Assembly: GCF_001456025.1 (NCBI RefSeq)
Contig: NZ_LMTZ01000128.1
Location: 13,072-76,566, forward strand
From: Mastigocoleus testarum BC008
GTDB taxonomy: Bacteria; Cyanobacteriota; Cyanobacteriia; Cyanobacteriales; Nostocaceae
DNA length: 63,495 nucleotides
Direction of reading: 5' to 3'
The translations under genes were made by a program, and so were the position numbers. Shown piece by piece: positions 8,583 through 17,159 of this stretch. Position 1 is the first letter of the stretch. Every line of letters starts with the position of its first letter. The notes under the pieces are model-generated. The model had not been told where the DNA came from, did no database searches, and was given only the letters and a program-made list of their open reading frames with translations.

Positions 8583-9758
8583 CTAGCGCTCCTGCTGTAA
8601 CTTGAGCTGGGAAACGAGAGAATGGGCAAGCTCTACAGCTTGCCAAAGCAAGTCTGGCTCTTCTTCAAGACGGACAATAGCTCGATCGCTATGGTTATTC
8701 ACCTCCTTATCTTCTAGTTTTTGAAGAACTGGCGACAATAAGACCCGGGCATAGCTACCATAAGCTACACCGGCAATATATGGGGATTTCGGAAAATTAT
8801 CAGATAATTCAAAGAAATTTGAGGAATTGTTACTTGAAGCACCTTTCCTCCCATTCCCCATAGACGTACGCAGCATTCCCATTGCCTTAATTTTGGCAAC
8901 TGTATAGCTGTTTGTGCCACCTGCCAATTGCACGTATCCGGGTAACTTAGATGTCAAAACTTTTTGCCCTAATTTCACCGTTGCTAAAGTGGTGCCACCT
9001 CCTATGTCCCCGCTCATCGGACGACCATCAGTTTGCCAAATCAATGCACCCGGCAAAGGAGACATCAAATCATATATCGATTTGAGGTATTCAATGAATC
9101 CTTTGTCGTCTGGACAACTGACCGCAACTAATTTCAAGCGATTCAGCCATGGCACAATGGATTGCCACAATCGCTTAAATTCCTGTTCCCGTCCTACACG
9201 AGTATGAATTTCTACAGCATCCACCCCCATTGAAAGTACCAATGGCGCAACCGCTCCCGGCGTCGACACATAGGATGATGTATAAATTTTATCATACGGG
9301 CAAATAGGAACGCAACGACCGCAGCCATAGCATTTTTCAGCTAAAACACCAGAGTATTTCTCTTGATGGCGCTCGAAAACAATGGCTTGTGTTGGACAAA
9401 CTCTTTCACATGGTCTTGAACAATTGGGAGGACATTGGGTATAATTAAATGTTGCTTTCCGAAAGTGAGGATCCTCGCCATCATTTATGCTAACCATAAG
9501 TAATGGTAGACTTTTTGATGCCAAAAAACCTTTCTCCCTAGCTTGCTTGACAAATAGGGAGGCAACATGTAATCCTTCTTGAGCGGCTGCGATCACAGCA
9601 GGATCGGCAGCGACATCTATGCAGTCAGCACCAGCCAATGTGTAGGCAATCGTTAAACTTCTAACTGCAGGCAGATGTTGGAAGCTGGCTCCGCATATGA
9701 GCTTAAACCAGTTACCTTCCTCAAGGGATTTTAAAGGAGCGTTTTGAAGAACAGTCAC
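8583..9758 (-). CDS. ldpA: Circadian-period modulator LdpA, iron-sulfur protein
   Basis: LdpA (light-dependent period) binds Fe-S clusters and relays cellular redox state to the KaiABC clock in Synechococcus. This 391-aa protein has the two ferredoxin-like 4Fe-4S motifs: Cys109/113/117/121 (first cysteines in CPPNCSRPCERVCP) and Cys143/146/149/153 (CYGCGRCVPICP). The N-terminal TIM-barrel-like region (SLTIAYTLAGADCIDVAADP) matches cyanobacterial LdpA. The start MTVLQNAPLK at 9758 is the first reasonable ATG. It precedes the Ycf45-like ATPase by 41 bp on the same strand. The whole cysteine set is intact. Confidence 0.93.
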   Translation of the reverse strand: MTVLQNAPLKSLEEGNWFKLICGASFQHLPAVRSLTIAYTLAGADCIDVAADPAVIAAAQEGLHVASLFVKQAREKGFLASKSLPLLMVSINDGEDPHFRKATFNYTQCPPNCSRPCERVCPTQAIVFERHQEKYSGVLAEKCYGCGRCVPICPYDKIYTSSYVSTPGAVAPLVLSMGVDAVEIHTRVGREQEFKRLWQSIVPWLNRLKLVAVSCPDDKGFIEYLKSIYDLMSPLPGALIWQTDGRPMSGDIGGGTTLATVKLGQKVLTSKLPGYVQLAGGTNSYTVAKIKAMGMLRTSMGNGRKGASSNNSSNFFELSDNFPKSPYIAGVAYGSYARVLLSPVLQKLEDKEVNNHSDRAIVRLEEEPDLLWQAVELAHSLVSQLKLQQER

Positions 9759-9805
9759 ATTTCTATTATGCTAATTGGTGACTGAAAAGAGTAGTAGATT
9801 ACAAA

Positions 9806-11119
9806 TTAATTTGGCTGGTTTACTGGAATCTCAATTGCAAATTCGGCACCGCGTTCGGTTAAAGGAGTACAGTCAAGCATTCCTTTATGCTTTTGCACCA
9901 CAATTTGATAGCTAATTGACAAACCTAAGCCACTACCCTCTCCCACCGGTTTAGTGGTGAAAAAGGGGTCGAACAAACGCGAACGCACTTCTTCATCAAT
10001 ACCCGCTCCATTATCGGCTATCGAAATTCTAATTCGGTCGGTATTCAAAGATTGAGTAGATATCCGAATTTGCGGCTGTGATGGCGGCATTTTCGCCTGG
10101 GAAGCGCTTTTATTTGCTATTTGTTTTTGTTCATCTAAAGCATCAATGGCATTATTGAGCAAATGCATAAACACCTGATTGAGTTCGCTGGCATAGCAGG
10201 TTGCTAGTGGTAAACTACCATATTCTCTGACAATATGGATTGCTGGTCGCTTTTCAGTTTCTTTAAGTCGATGTTGCAACATTACCAAAGTACTTTCAAT
10301 CCCCTGATGAATATCAACCTGTTTCATTTGAGCTTCATCATGTCTGGAGAAATTTTGTAGCGCTAGCACCATAGAACGAATCCGATCTACACCCCTGTAC
10401 ATAGCCCCCATAAGATTTTGTAAGTCATTGATGACAAAATTTAAATCTATATCTTGGATTATTTTTTGAATTTTACTTGTGGGGCGGGGATATTCTGTTT
10501 GGTAAGCCTGTATTAAGTTCACCAAATTTTGTACATATTGACGAGCGTAGTCAAGATTACCGTAGATAAAACTAATTGGATTATTTACTTCATGGGCAAT
10601 ACCAGCTACCATCTGTCCCAATGCTACCATTTTTTCATTTTGAATTTGTTGAACTTGGGCAGCTTTTAAATCATCCAGCGCTTGTTGCAATAATACATTT
10701 TTTTCTTGCAGTTTAATTTGTAACCAACGAAGATTAATTTGATTTTCAATTCGCAGTAATACTTCTGTGCCATTGAAAGGTTTAGTAATATAATCAACTC
10801 CACCAACATCAAAGGCTTTAACTTTATCTAGTACATCGTCAAGAGCACTAATAAAAATTACTGGTACGTCACAAGTTTTATCATCATTTTTTAGCTGACG
10901 ACACACCTCATAGCCATTCATTTGAGGCATATTAATATCTAGTAAAACCACATCTGGTAATAACATTTGGCAAGCAGTTAGCGCCATTTTTCCACTTAAG
11001 GCTTTACGAACTTCATAGCCTTGAGCTGTCAACATTGCCGACAAAAGCCTCAAATTATCGGGCGTGTCGTCTACTATAAGTATATTTCCTTTATATTTTC
11101 TATTTTTATTTAAACTCAT
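9806..11119 (-). CDS. Hybrid response regulator / histidine kinase (REC-HisKA-HATPase)
   Basis: At 437 aa, its N-terminal receiver domain has the acidic pair Asp17/Asp18, phospho-acceptor Asp61 (LLDINMP) and Lys113 (ITKPF). A short coiled coil follows (about 130-165), then a HisKA domain with the phosphorylatable His176 in GIAHEVNNPISF. The HATPase has an N box (LLNNAIDALDE), a G1 box (DNGAGID) and a G2 box (GSGLGLSISY). There is no membrane segment, so this is a soluble two-component kinase controlled by its own receiver, a common cyanobacterial design. Its partner is not adjacent. It lies 47 bp upstream of ldpA on the same strand, so a link to redox or clock signalling is possible but is inference only. 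Confidence 0.92.
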   Translation of the reverse strand: MSLNKNRKYKGNILIVDDTPDNLRLLSAMLTAQGYEVRKALSGKMALTACQMLLPDVVLLDINMPQMNGYEVCRQLKNDDKTCDVPVIFISALDDVLDKVKAFDVGGVDYITKPFNGTEVLLRIENQINLRWLQIKLQEKNVLLQQALDDLKAAQVQQIQNEKMVALGQMVAGIAHEVNNPISFIYGNLDYARQYVQNLVNLIQAYQTEYPRPTSKIQKIIQDIDLNFVINDLQNLMGAMYRGVDRIRSMVLALQNFSRHDEAQMKQVDIHQGIESTLVMLQHRLKETEKRPAIHIVREYGSLPLATCYASELNQVFMHLLNNAIDALDEQKQIANKSASQAKMPPSQPQIRISTQSLNTDRIRISIADNGAGIDEEVRSRLFDPFFTTKPVGEGSGLGLSISYQIVVQKHKGMLDCTPLTERGAEFAIEIPVNQPN

Positions 11120-11539
11120 TTTTTAGTAATTTTGTCGATAATTTTATTCACTATCAAATTAAAAAATGGCAGCAGTTTATATTATAGGTATATATCCAAC
11201 CAAGAATGATGATAAAATACAACTCCGAGATGTTGTTTCCAAGTAGAAACACATAATAAAATCTTCTATTTGCCAATTGACTATCCGGTCTTATAGGTAT
11301 AAAAACTCTAGCTATAGTTTTGCAGCATTTGTGAAAACCAAATTACACATTTAGGCAGAGCGTGGGGATTTATCAGAGCATAGGAGTGTAGTTATAATAT
11401 CTCTTAATAATGCTAATTTCCTTGCTGATGATAAGAGGCTTCTCAAAATATCATTTACTCAGCAAAATGCGGTCTAGCATACAAAAATTACCACCATATC
11501 TGAATTTAAAGGAAATTGGCGAATTTTTGTGATCGTTAG

Positions 11540-11581
11540 GTTAGATTAATTCAGTTAGATTAATTCAATTAGATTAATTCA
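11540..11581. repeat. 14-bp tandem repeat, three units
   Basis: Units of gttagattaattca (third begins with a) repeat three times in a row. Short direct repeats of this sort can be protein binding sites or slippage products; nothing distinguishes these here. Confidence 0.7.
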
Positions 11582-11793
11582 AATAAGATTTTGCTTCTCT
11601 GAAGGACCAAGTCTACTTATATTTTTTTTGATTTGTATCTTGGGAACTTGACTATTTCGCCAAAATATTAAATTGATTTTCAATGACGTAATGACGTTAA
11701 TTTTGCGTAAGTTCTATTGGTCTGTAGTTAGGCTATGTCCTGATGGACACGCTGACGCTAATAGCCCATTAAAGTTCTGATTTTCAAGTGCTG

Positions 11794-11923
11794 ATATCAT
11801 GTCCGGTAAAACACTTGCGATAAGGTTCGTAGTAGCGCTTTAGCGCCAATATCTTTACTATGGCGCTAAAGCGCTACTACAAACAAACATATTTTTTCAT
11901 AAGTAATTAAGCGGACATGATAT
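11794..11923. repeat. Nested inverted-repeat (MITE-like) element
   Basis: Outer arms ATATCATGTCCG (11794-11805) and CGGACATGATAT (11912-11923) are perfect 12-bp inverted repeats. Inside is a perfect 20-bp hairpin, GTAGTAGCGCTTTAGCGCCA at 11829-11848 against its complement at 11861-11880, with a 12-nt loop. Size (~130 bp), terminal inverted repeats and lack of coding capacity fit a small non-autonomous mobile element. Confidence 0.75.
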
Positions 11924-12129
11924 GAAGCACTACTACAAATTTCAAGTCTGAAGCACTACTACAAACCTTAGCTTACCCAGCAGAATTAATGAAAAATACT
12001 ACTAGCAACTTGCGTTAGCAAATCCTTGGTCCTCAGTTCCGTGCTTGTGATGTTAGTAGTAGTGCGGTTTATTTTGATCTACAGGTAGCGCTGTATGACA
12101 GCGATCGCATCAAAAACTTTCCTAATTTT

Positions 12130-12241
12130 AGGACTCACACAAACAAAATTTTTCATTGCGATAGTTACTAAGAAGCAAGCAGGTGTAGAGTTAGGGCTTA
12201 GCGACAGCGCAATGACGTAATTGTTTAAATTTTGCGTGAGT
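12130..12241. repeat. MITE-like element with GGACTCAC...GTGAGTCC ends
   Basis: The left end ggactcacacaaa...cattgcg (12131-12160) and the right end cgcaatgacg...tttgcgtgagtcc (12207-12241) are imperfect inverted repeats of about 30 bp around a non-coding centre. A partial related half (aatgacgttaattttgcgtaag) lies at 11689-11711. Resembles small dispersed elements common in Nostocales. Confidence 0.6.
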
Positions 12242-12725
12242 CCCCAGTTTATTAATTTAATCGAGGCAGCATAAATAACTCAAGACTAACTTGAGACGAA
12301 TTTACCTCCCGAAACCGTAAAAGTTAATTAACGGTATTCTAGATATTTTTTTATAGAACTGTTATTGTCTGGTTTGCCTATAGCAAAAGCTTGCTAAAAT
12401 TGATGAGTTAATTTACTCACCAATGTATTGGCGATGTTAATTATTTCAGGTTTTTAGGAATCTTTATAGTAGAAGATCCAAGCACAAAACTAAAAATAAA
12501 ACCTAAAAATATATTGTTCAATAATTAGTCTTATTTGCTAACTCCTTAGGTTCTTCACATGAGTTGAACACCTCGATTTTTTTATTTGTAAGTGCTCTGT
12601 AAAGCTCAAATAATAACTTGGCATAACAGGTACTAGAGGGGAATTTTATTAATTGACATTTAAATGAATGCAGTAAATAAAATTCCGAGCGCACAATCAT
12701 TTATAGTGCAGAACCAGAATATTTT

Positions 12726-13373
12726 TTATTTATACAAAGGATTTCCTCGATCAATAGAGCCAAACTTTTCATTCAAAGGCCAAAACCTAAGTACAGCTTT
12801 ACCAATGATATTTTCCTTTGGTACAACGCCCCAACAACGACTGTCATAACTACTATTACGATTATCTCCTAACACTAAATACGAATTCGCCGGAATAGTT
12901 TCTGTTTGAGCTAAAAATGGGGAATTTTGGGAAGAATGACAAACACTAATTTCTGTTTTTTGCTCTTGATCCAAATATTGTTTTTCAGCTAATGGTTTAC
13001 CATCTATATGAACTTGGCCATTTTTTAGTTCAACTTTTTCTCCTGGCAAGCCAATAACCCGCTTAATAAAAGCGTCTTGATATTGCTCTTTCTGTAAGTT
13101 TTCTGTGGGTGAAAAAACTACAATATCTCCTCTCTTAGGATCGGAAAATTTATAGCTCACTTTATCTACAATGATCTTATCTGCTTCCCATTGGTTTGGT
13201 GAACCGTGCAGAGTTGGTTCCATTGAACCAGACGGTATCCAGCGTGCCTCAGCAACAAAAGTACGAATTCCTAAAGCTAGAAGAATGCTAAGTAAAATTG
13301 TTCTAACTAGTTCTGCAATCCAGGAATTATCTGGTTGTTGACTGGAATTTTGATCGGACACTTGATTTTGCAT
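12726..13373 (-). CDS. lepB: Signal peptidase I
   Basis: Membrane-anchored serine protease (S26A) that removes signal peptides from Sec and Tat substrates. In its 215 aa, one N-terminal membrane anchor (about 21-40) precedes the box B motif PSGSMEPTL with nucleophile Ser50. Box D KRVIGLPGEKVEL has general base Lys104, and box E GDNRNSSYDSRCWGVV is intact. Length and single anchor fit the short cyanobacterial type. The start MQNQVSDQNSS at 13373 gives a short polar cytosolic tail. Cyanobacteria usually have two paralogues; this may be either. Confidence 0.95.
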   Translation of the reverse strand: MQNQVSDQNSSQQPDNSWIAELVRTILLSILLALGIRTFVAEARWIPSGSMEPTLHGSPNQWEADKIIVDKVSYKFSDPKRGDIVVFSPTENLQKEQYQDAFIKRVIGLPGEKVELKNGQVHIDGKPLAEKQYLDQEQKTEISVCHSSQNSPFLAQTETIPANSYLVLGDNRNSSYDSRCWGVVPKENIIGKAVLRFWPLNEKFGSIDRGNPLYK

Positions 13374-13635
13374 CTTTAATTAATTAATTACAGACAACAA
13401 GAAAGTAAGTAAACTGCCCAACAGGAAGGTCACAAAGAATATATTTATTCATTCTAACGATGAGATGCCGAAAAATGGCGATTAGAAGGTTTTGAGAAAA
13501 GAATAGACAGTTAAAACTCAAATTTTGGCATAATCTGCAAAAATTTATAACTTATAGTAAATCGTGCATCTCAGTTTAACCCAAAAGCACGTTACTCTGT
13601 CATGATTTATTCATCGTTTTTACCCTGCTAACTCT

Positions 13636-14973
13636 ATGACATCTTCACATAGTTTACTGATCCGCCGTGCAAACATTATTTTAGCCAATGGAGAATTGAG
13701 TATCGGGGATGTACTCATTGACGAAGGTCAGATATTAGATGTTGCATCATCAATTGACAATGTAACAGCAGCTCGAGAAATTGATGCACAAGGGCTAAAT
13801 TTGTTGCCAGGAGTTATCGATCCCCAAGTGCATTTTCGGGAACCCGGACTAGAACACAAGGAAGATTTATTTACTGCAAGTTGTGCCTGTGTTAAAGGGG
13901 GAGTAACTTCTTTTTTGGAAATGCCTAATACTCGTCCTCCGACAATTTCCCAAGTAGAAATGGATGATAAGTTAGAACGGGCAGCCCAAAAATGCTTGGT
14001 TAATTATGGTTTTTTCATTGGAGCAACATTAGACAATGTTGCAGACTTGCTAGCGGTAGAACCAGCATGCGGGATTAAAATTTTTATGGGTTCCATGGGA
14101 GGCAAGCTATTAGTTGATGAAGAAGCAGTATTAGATGGGATATTTGCTCGGGGCAAACGCTTGATTGCTGTTCATGCCGAGGATCAGATGAGGATAAAGC
14201 AAAGACGAGAGCAATTTGCCGGAATTCACGATCCAGCGATTCATTCCCAAATCCAAGATAATCAAACAGCACTACTTGCGACGAAACTGGCTTTAAAACT
14301 ATCTAAAAAGTACCAACGGCGCTTACATATTTTGCACATGTCAACGGCGGATGAAGCCGATTTGCTGCGGGAATCAAAACCTGATTGGGTTACTGCCGAA
14401 GTCACGCCACAACATTTGCTTTTAAATGTTAGTGCCTATGAAAAAATTGGGACTTTAGCACAGATGAATCCCCCTTTGCGGACAACCCACGATAATGAAG
14501 TTTTATGGCAAGCTTTGCGTGACGGTGTGATTGATTTTATTGCCACAGATCATGCGCCCCATCTCTTGGAAGAAAAAGCTAAGGAGTACCCCAACACCCC
14601 TTCAGGTATGCCGGGAGTTGAAACTTCTCTACCCTTAATGTTAACTGCTGCAGTTGAGGGCAAATGTACGGTTTCTCAAGTAGCTAACTGGATGTCAACT
14701 GCTGTGGCGAAGGCATATGGAATCCCTAATAAAGGTGCGATCGCTCCTGGGTATGATGCCGATCTAGTATTAGTAGATTTGAAGAAATATCGACCCGTAT
14801 TACGGGAAGAATTACTAAGCAAATCTGGTTGGAGCCCTTTTGAAGGTTGGAATCTGACGGGATGGCCGGTGGTTACTATTGTAGGTGGTCAAATCGCTTA
14901 TGAGAAAGGTCGCCCGAATACTGAAGTCCGGGGTCAAGCTTTAAGGTTCGTCGACACGCCTCTACCGAGTTAA
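13636..14973 (+). CDS. pyrC: Dihydroorotase (class I-like amidohydrolase) with an altered HxH motif
   Basis: Catalyses the cyclisation of carbamoyl-aspartate to dihydroorotate in pyrimidine synthesis; 445 aa, normal class I length. Motifs visible include DPQVHFREPG (62-71), KGGVTSFLEMPNTRPP, a HAEDQ segment, HILHMSTADE, TAEVTPQHLLL and DHAPH. The first metal ligand of the amidohydrolase HxH motif is Gln64 rather than His (codon caa), while His66 and the other His/Asp residues remain. Full catalytic competence is therefore uncertain; it might use a rearranged metal site or act as a non-catalytic partner of aspartate transcarbamoylase. A terminator follows at 15046. Confidence 0.88.
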   Translation: MTSSHSLLIRRANIILANGELSIGDVLIDEGQILDVASSIDNVTAAREIDAQGLNLLPGVIDPQVHFREPGLEHKEDLFTASCACVKGGVTSFLEMPNTRPPTISQVEMDDKLERAAQKCLVNYGFFIGATLDNVADLLAVEPACGIKIFMGSMGGKLLVDEEAVLDGIFARGKRLIAVHAEDQMRIKQRREQFAGIHDPAIHSQIQDNQTALLATKLALKLSKKYQRRLHILHMSTADEADLLRESKPDWVTAEVTPQHLLLNVSAYEKIGTLAQMNPPLRTTHDNEVLWQALRDGVIDFIATDHAPHLLEEKAKEYPNTPSGMPGVETSLPLMLTAAVEGKCTVSQVANWMSTAVAKAYGIPNKGAIAPGYDADLVLVDLKKYRPVLREELLSKSGWSPFEGWNLTGWPVVTIVGGQIAYEKGRPNTEVRGQALRFVDTPLPS

Positions 14974-15045
14974 CATTTTTCTATTTCCAAAGTTTTATTT
15001 GGGGATTTAAGACTTTATCTGTGCACATCTTTTGACATTCACACT

Positions 15046-15076
15046 CCTCAGCCTGAAAGGCTTGAGGATTTTTCTT
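15046..15076 (+). terminator. pyrC: pyrC terminator
   Basis: CCTCAGCC and GGCTtGAGG form a stem around a short tgaaa loop, followed by a T-rich tract, 73 bp after the pyrC stop. Confidence 0.8.
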
Positions 15077-15238
15077 TAATAGACTCGGGGAGAGTCTACC
15101 AAGTTTATTAATTGCTTTCTTGCGGTTGGTACTGCCCTTCTTTTTGCGTTCGCGTAGCGCGTGGAATAAACACGACGCTGATAAAACTTTAGTCGCTTTT
15201 CACATGAGCGATAAAATGTATTTCTAAAAACTGTAATT

Positions 15239-15268
15239 GTAGAGACGTCCTCATAAAATGTCTCTACA
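15239..15268. repeat. TGTAGAGACG palindromic repeat, copy 2
   Basis: TGTAGAGACG ... TGTCTCTACA, 30 bp, same ends as the copy at 5342. Confidence 0.75.
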
Positions 15269-16351
15269 TATTTTGTATGCTGAAACACCTATGAATAGTT
15301 TTTACGGCTAGAAAAATTTCGTTTTACAAAAATTCTTTAAAGTTTATGATAATTGTATTTTTTTTATCTTAATCCTAGGTCTTCTGCCCCCTAAAATTAT
15401 CCCGGAATATAACGAATACCTGTGGAACTTTTTTTTTATTCTTCTTACGAGGATATACTCATGCATGTCTTTTATATAACTGCAATACTAAATACAAACA
15501 TCTTAATAAAATCATGAAAAATTAGAGACAAATAAATAGTTTCTGCTTTTTCTGTTTGAGTTTTCAGGCAATCAAAATAGGTTTATTAACTAACTGCTTT
15601 ACCAAAAACGGTTGGTGGGGTGATTTATGCATTGCAATACACCGTAACAAGTGTTTTTGCTGCATCTATATCGACTCACTAGTTCGTTTTTGTGGGCGCA
15701 AGCAGTAGTAAATTATCTAATTGTCTGTAGAAAGTGACAATAAATCGCATAGTTGCGGAATAATATTTTAAATTTAGATTTGGGACATACATAATCATGA
15801 GAGAAATATTCGATTGTGAACGGGGTAGTGGTAGATTGACATTTGCATTGCAATGATACAATTTGTCCTTGAACGTATCAGTAAAAATATGTGAATGAAA
15901 ACAGATTCTGGAAAAGTTTATTATATTGCAAGTAAACATACTAATATCAAGTTCATAAATTTGAAGATGTATTGAAAATTCATTTAAATTCAGTAGTTTA
16001 CTTGCATTTTGTTAAACCTTTTATCAGAAAAAAACAATTTTATCCTGCCAACTATTCTTGCTCAAAATACTCCTAGCAAGAATTGGTTGGTATATTTTTT
16101 GTTATATTGTTATTTACATTAGTTACAATAATCAATACTAACTAGATCTTACAAAGTATAGCAATATTAGGAAAAATTACATAACTGCCTAAATATAAGT
16201 CTAATTACATAAAAATTATTTTATCAATCGAATTTTGAATCGAAAAATATACTCTAATTTCTCAAAAATATAGTGTTACTACTTAGCTATAATATAATAA
16301 TTTAGCAAAAACACCGATTCAAAATGAATTCTTAATTAGTGCAAAGCGGAA

Positions 16352-16492
16352 ATGATCGCCAATAATCAAAAATATACTGAATATAAACAAGAATGTTCTG
16401 CAGTAAAAGCTATTTTAAATTTAAGTAAATTAAAGAATAAAATTGCTAGGGAGAAAGATTGGTGTGGAAGAACAGCTTCAAGCACTTCTTGA
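16352..16492 (+). CDS. Possible 46-codon upstream ORF overlapping the sigma-like gene
   Basis: ATG at 16352 follows a GCGGA stretch, and the frame continues for 46 codons to TGA at 16490, overlapping the first ~28 bases of the sigma-like gene in another frame. It is lysine-rich and matches nothing known. Such an overlap could couple translation of a short leader to the downstream gene, or be chance. No conservation evidence is available. Confidence 0.25.
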   Translation: MIANNQKYTEYKQECSAVKAILNLSKLKNKIAREKDWCGRTASSTS

Positions 16493-17159
16493 TGAATTGC
16501 GGTGCTACCCGGAACATAGCCTAGAGAAACGTAAAGCTTTAAACCGATTACTAATAATAATTCAGCAGTTTCCCGGTATATACAAGTCATCCCATCAAGA
16601 TTATCCAGAAGCTTTAAATAAAACTTGGGAATGGGTTTGTAAAAAGATTTGTGATTTTCAGCCCCATTCTTCTTCGGTTCAACAAAGTCTAACTCAATGG
16701 ATTAACGGCTACCTGAAATGGCGGATTAAAGATCTATATGCAGCAGATGGGAAATATACCATCAGTTTGGATAAACCATTAAATATTAATGATGATAACG
16801 ATAAGGTTTCGATGTTGGATATGTTGCCTGATATGAGGTGGCAAAGTACGACTTTAAATTTACTGGATCTAAAAATTGCTCAAATGCAAAAGCGCGATCG
16901 CGAATATTGGGGCGAGCGGATTAAACGCTATATAGAAGAAGATAAAACCGGCAAATTAAAAAATTGTCATCTGAAAAAAAATCCGGACTGTAACTGTCAA
17001 CAATTAGCAATGCGCTTATTGTTGTATCAACCACCTCATAAAATTGCAGATATTGCCAGACAGTTAAATAGTAGCAATCAAACTATTTACTCTCATTGGA
17101 AGAGAAAATGCTTGCCGCTATTAAGAGAAATAGGTACAAATTTGGAGCTCGATCAATGA
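16464..17159 (+). CDS. Sigma-70-like factor of the cyanobacterial DUF1822/CHAT operon type
   Basis: A 231-aa protein from the GTG at 16464; the frame can also be read from TTG at 16443, but GGGAGAAAG lies at suitable spacing from the GTG. It has a helical N-terminus (YPEHSLEKRKALNRLL), a region-2-like segment (LTQWINGYLKWRIKDLYAADGKYTISLDKPL, about residues 77-107) and a C-terminal region-4-like HTH (HKIADIARQLNSSNQTIYSHWKRK). This resembles divergent ECF-like sigma factors that cyanobacteria keep beside DUF1822 and CHAT genes. Its stop overlaps the DUF1822 start (ATGA), indicating translational coupling. It probably directs or tunes expression of this module; target promoters are unknown. 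Confidence 0.72.
   Translation: MEEQLQALLDELRCYPEHSLEKRKALNRLLIIIQQFPGIYKSSHQDYPEALNKTWEWVCKKICDFQPHSSSVQQSLTQWINGYLKWRIKDLYAADGKYTISLDKPLNINDDNDKVSMLDMLPDMRWQSTTLNLLDLKIAQMQKRDREYWGERIKRYIEEDKTGKLKNCHLKKNPDCNCQQLAMRLLLYQPPHKIADIARQLNSSNQTIYSHWKRKCLPLLREIGTNLELDQ

Larger units (their letters stand above)
11120..12725. other. 1.6-kb repeat-rich intergenic region
   Basis: No convincing gene; a 60-codon minus-strand frame at 12518-12700 has no family features. Contents are three 14-bp tandem units (11540-11581), a palindromic motif around ggctatgtcctgatggac (11732-11768) and a nested inverted-repeat element (11794-11923). There are also direct copies of gaagcactactacaaa (11925-11965) and a MITE-like element (12130-12241). 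The histidine-kinase promoter should lie near 11120-11300, but nothing definite is seen. Confidence 0.6.
14974..16463. other. 1.5-kb intergenic region upstream of the sigma-like/CHAT operon
   Basis: Contains the pyrC terminator, a short GCGTTCGCG-type repeat (15157-15175), palindromic repeat copy 2 (15239-15268) and then about 1.1 kb of AT-rich DNA without a convincing gene. Just before the sigma-like gene lies a 46-codon frame (16352-16492). The promoter of the operon presumably lies in 15.9-16.4 kb but cannot be fixed by eye. Confidence 0.55.

Noticed and set aside
12518..12700. Possible 60-aa gene after lepB
   Set aside because: No family features, no good ribosome binding site, AT-rich background.
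15679..15939. Minus-strand 86-codon frame
   Set aside because: No homology signal or ribosome binding site; within a long noncoding stretch.
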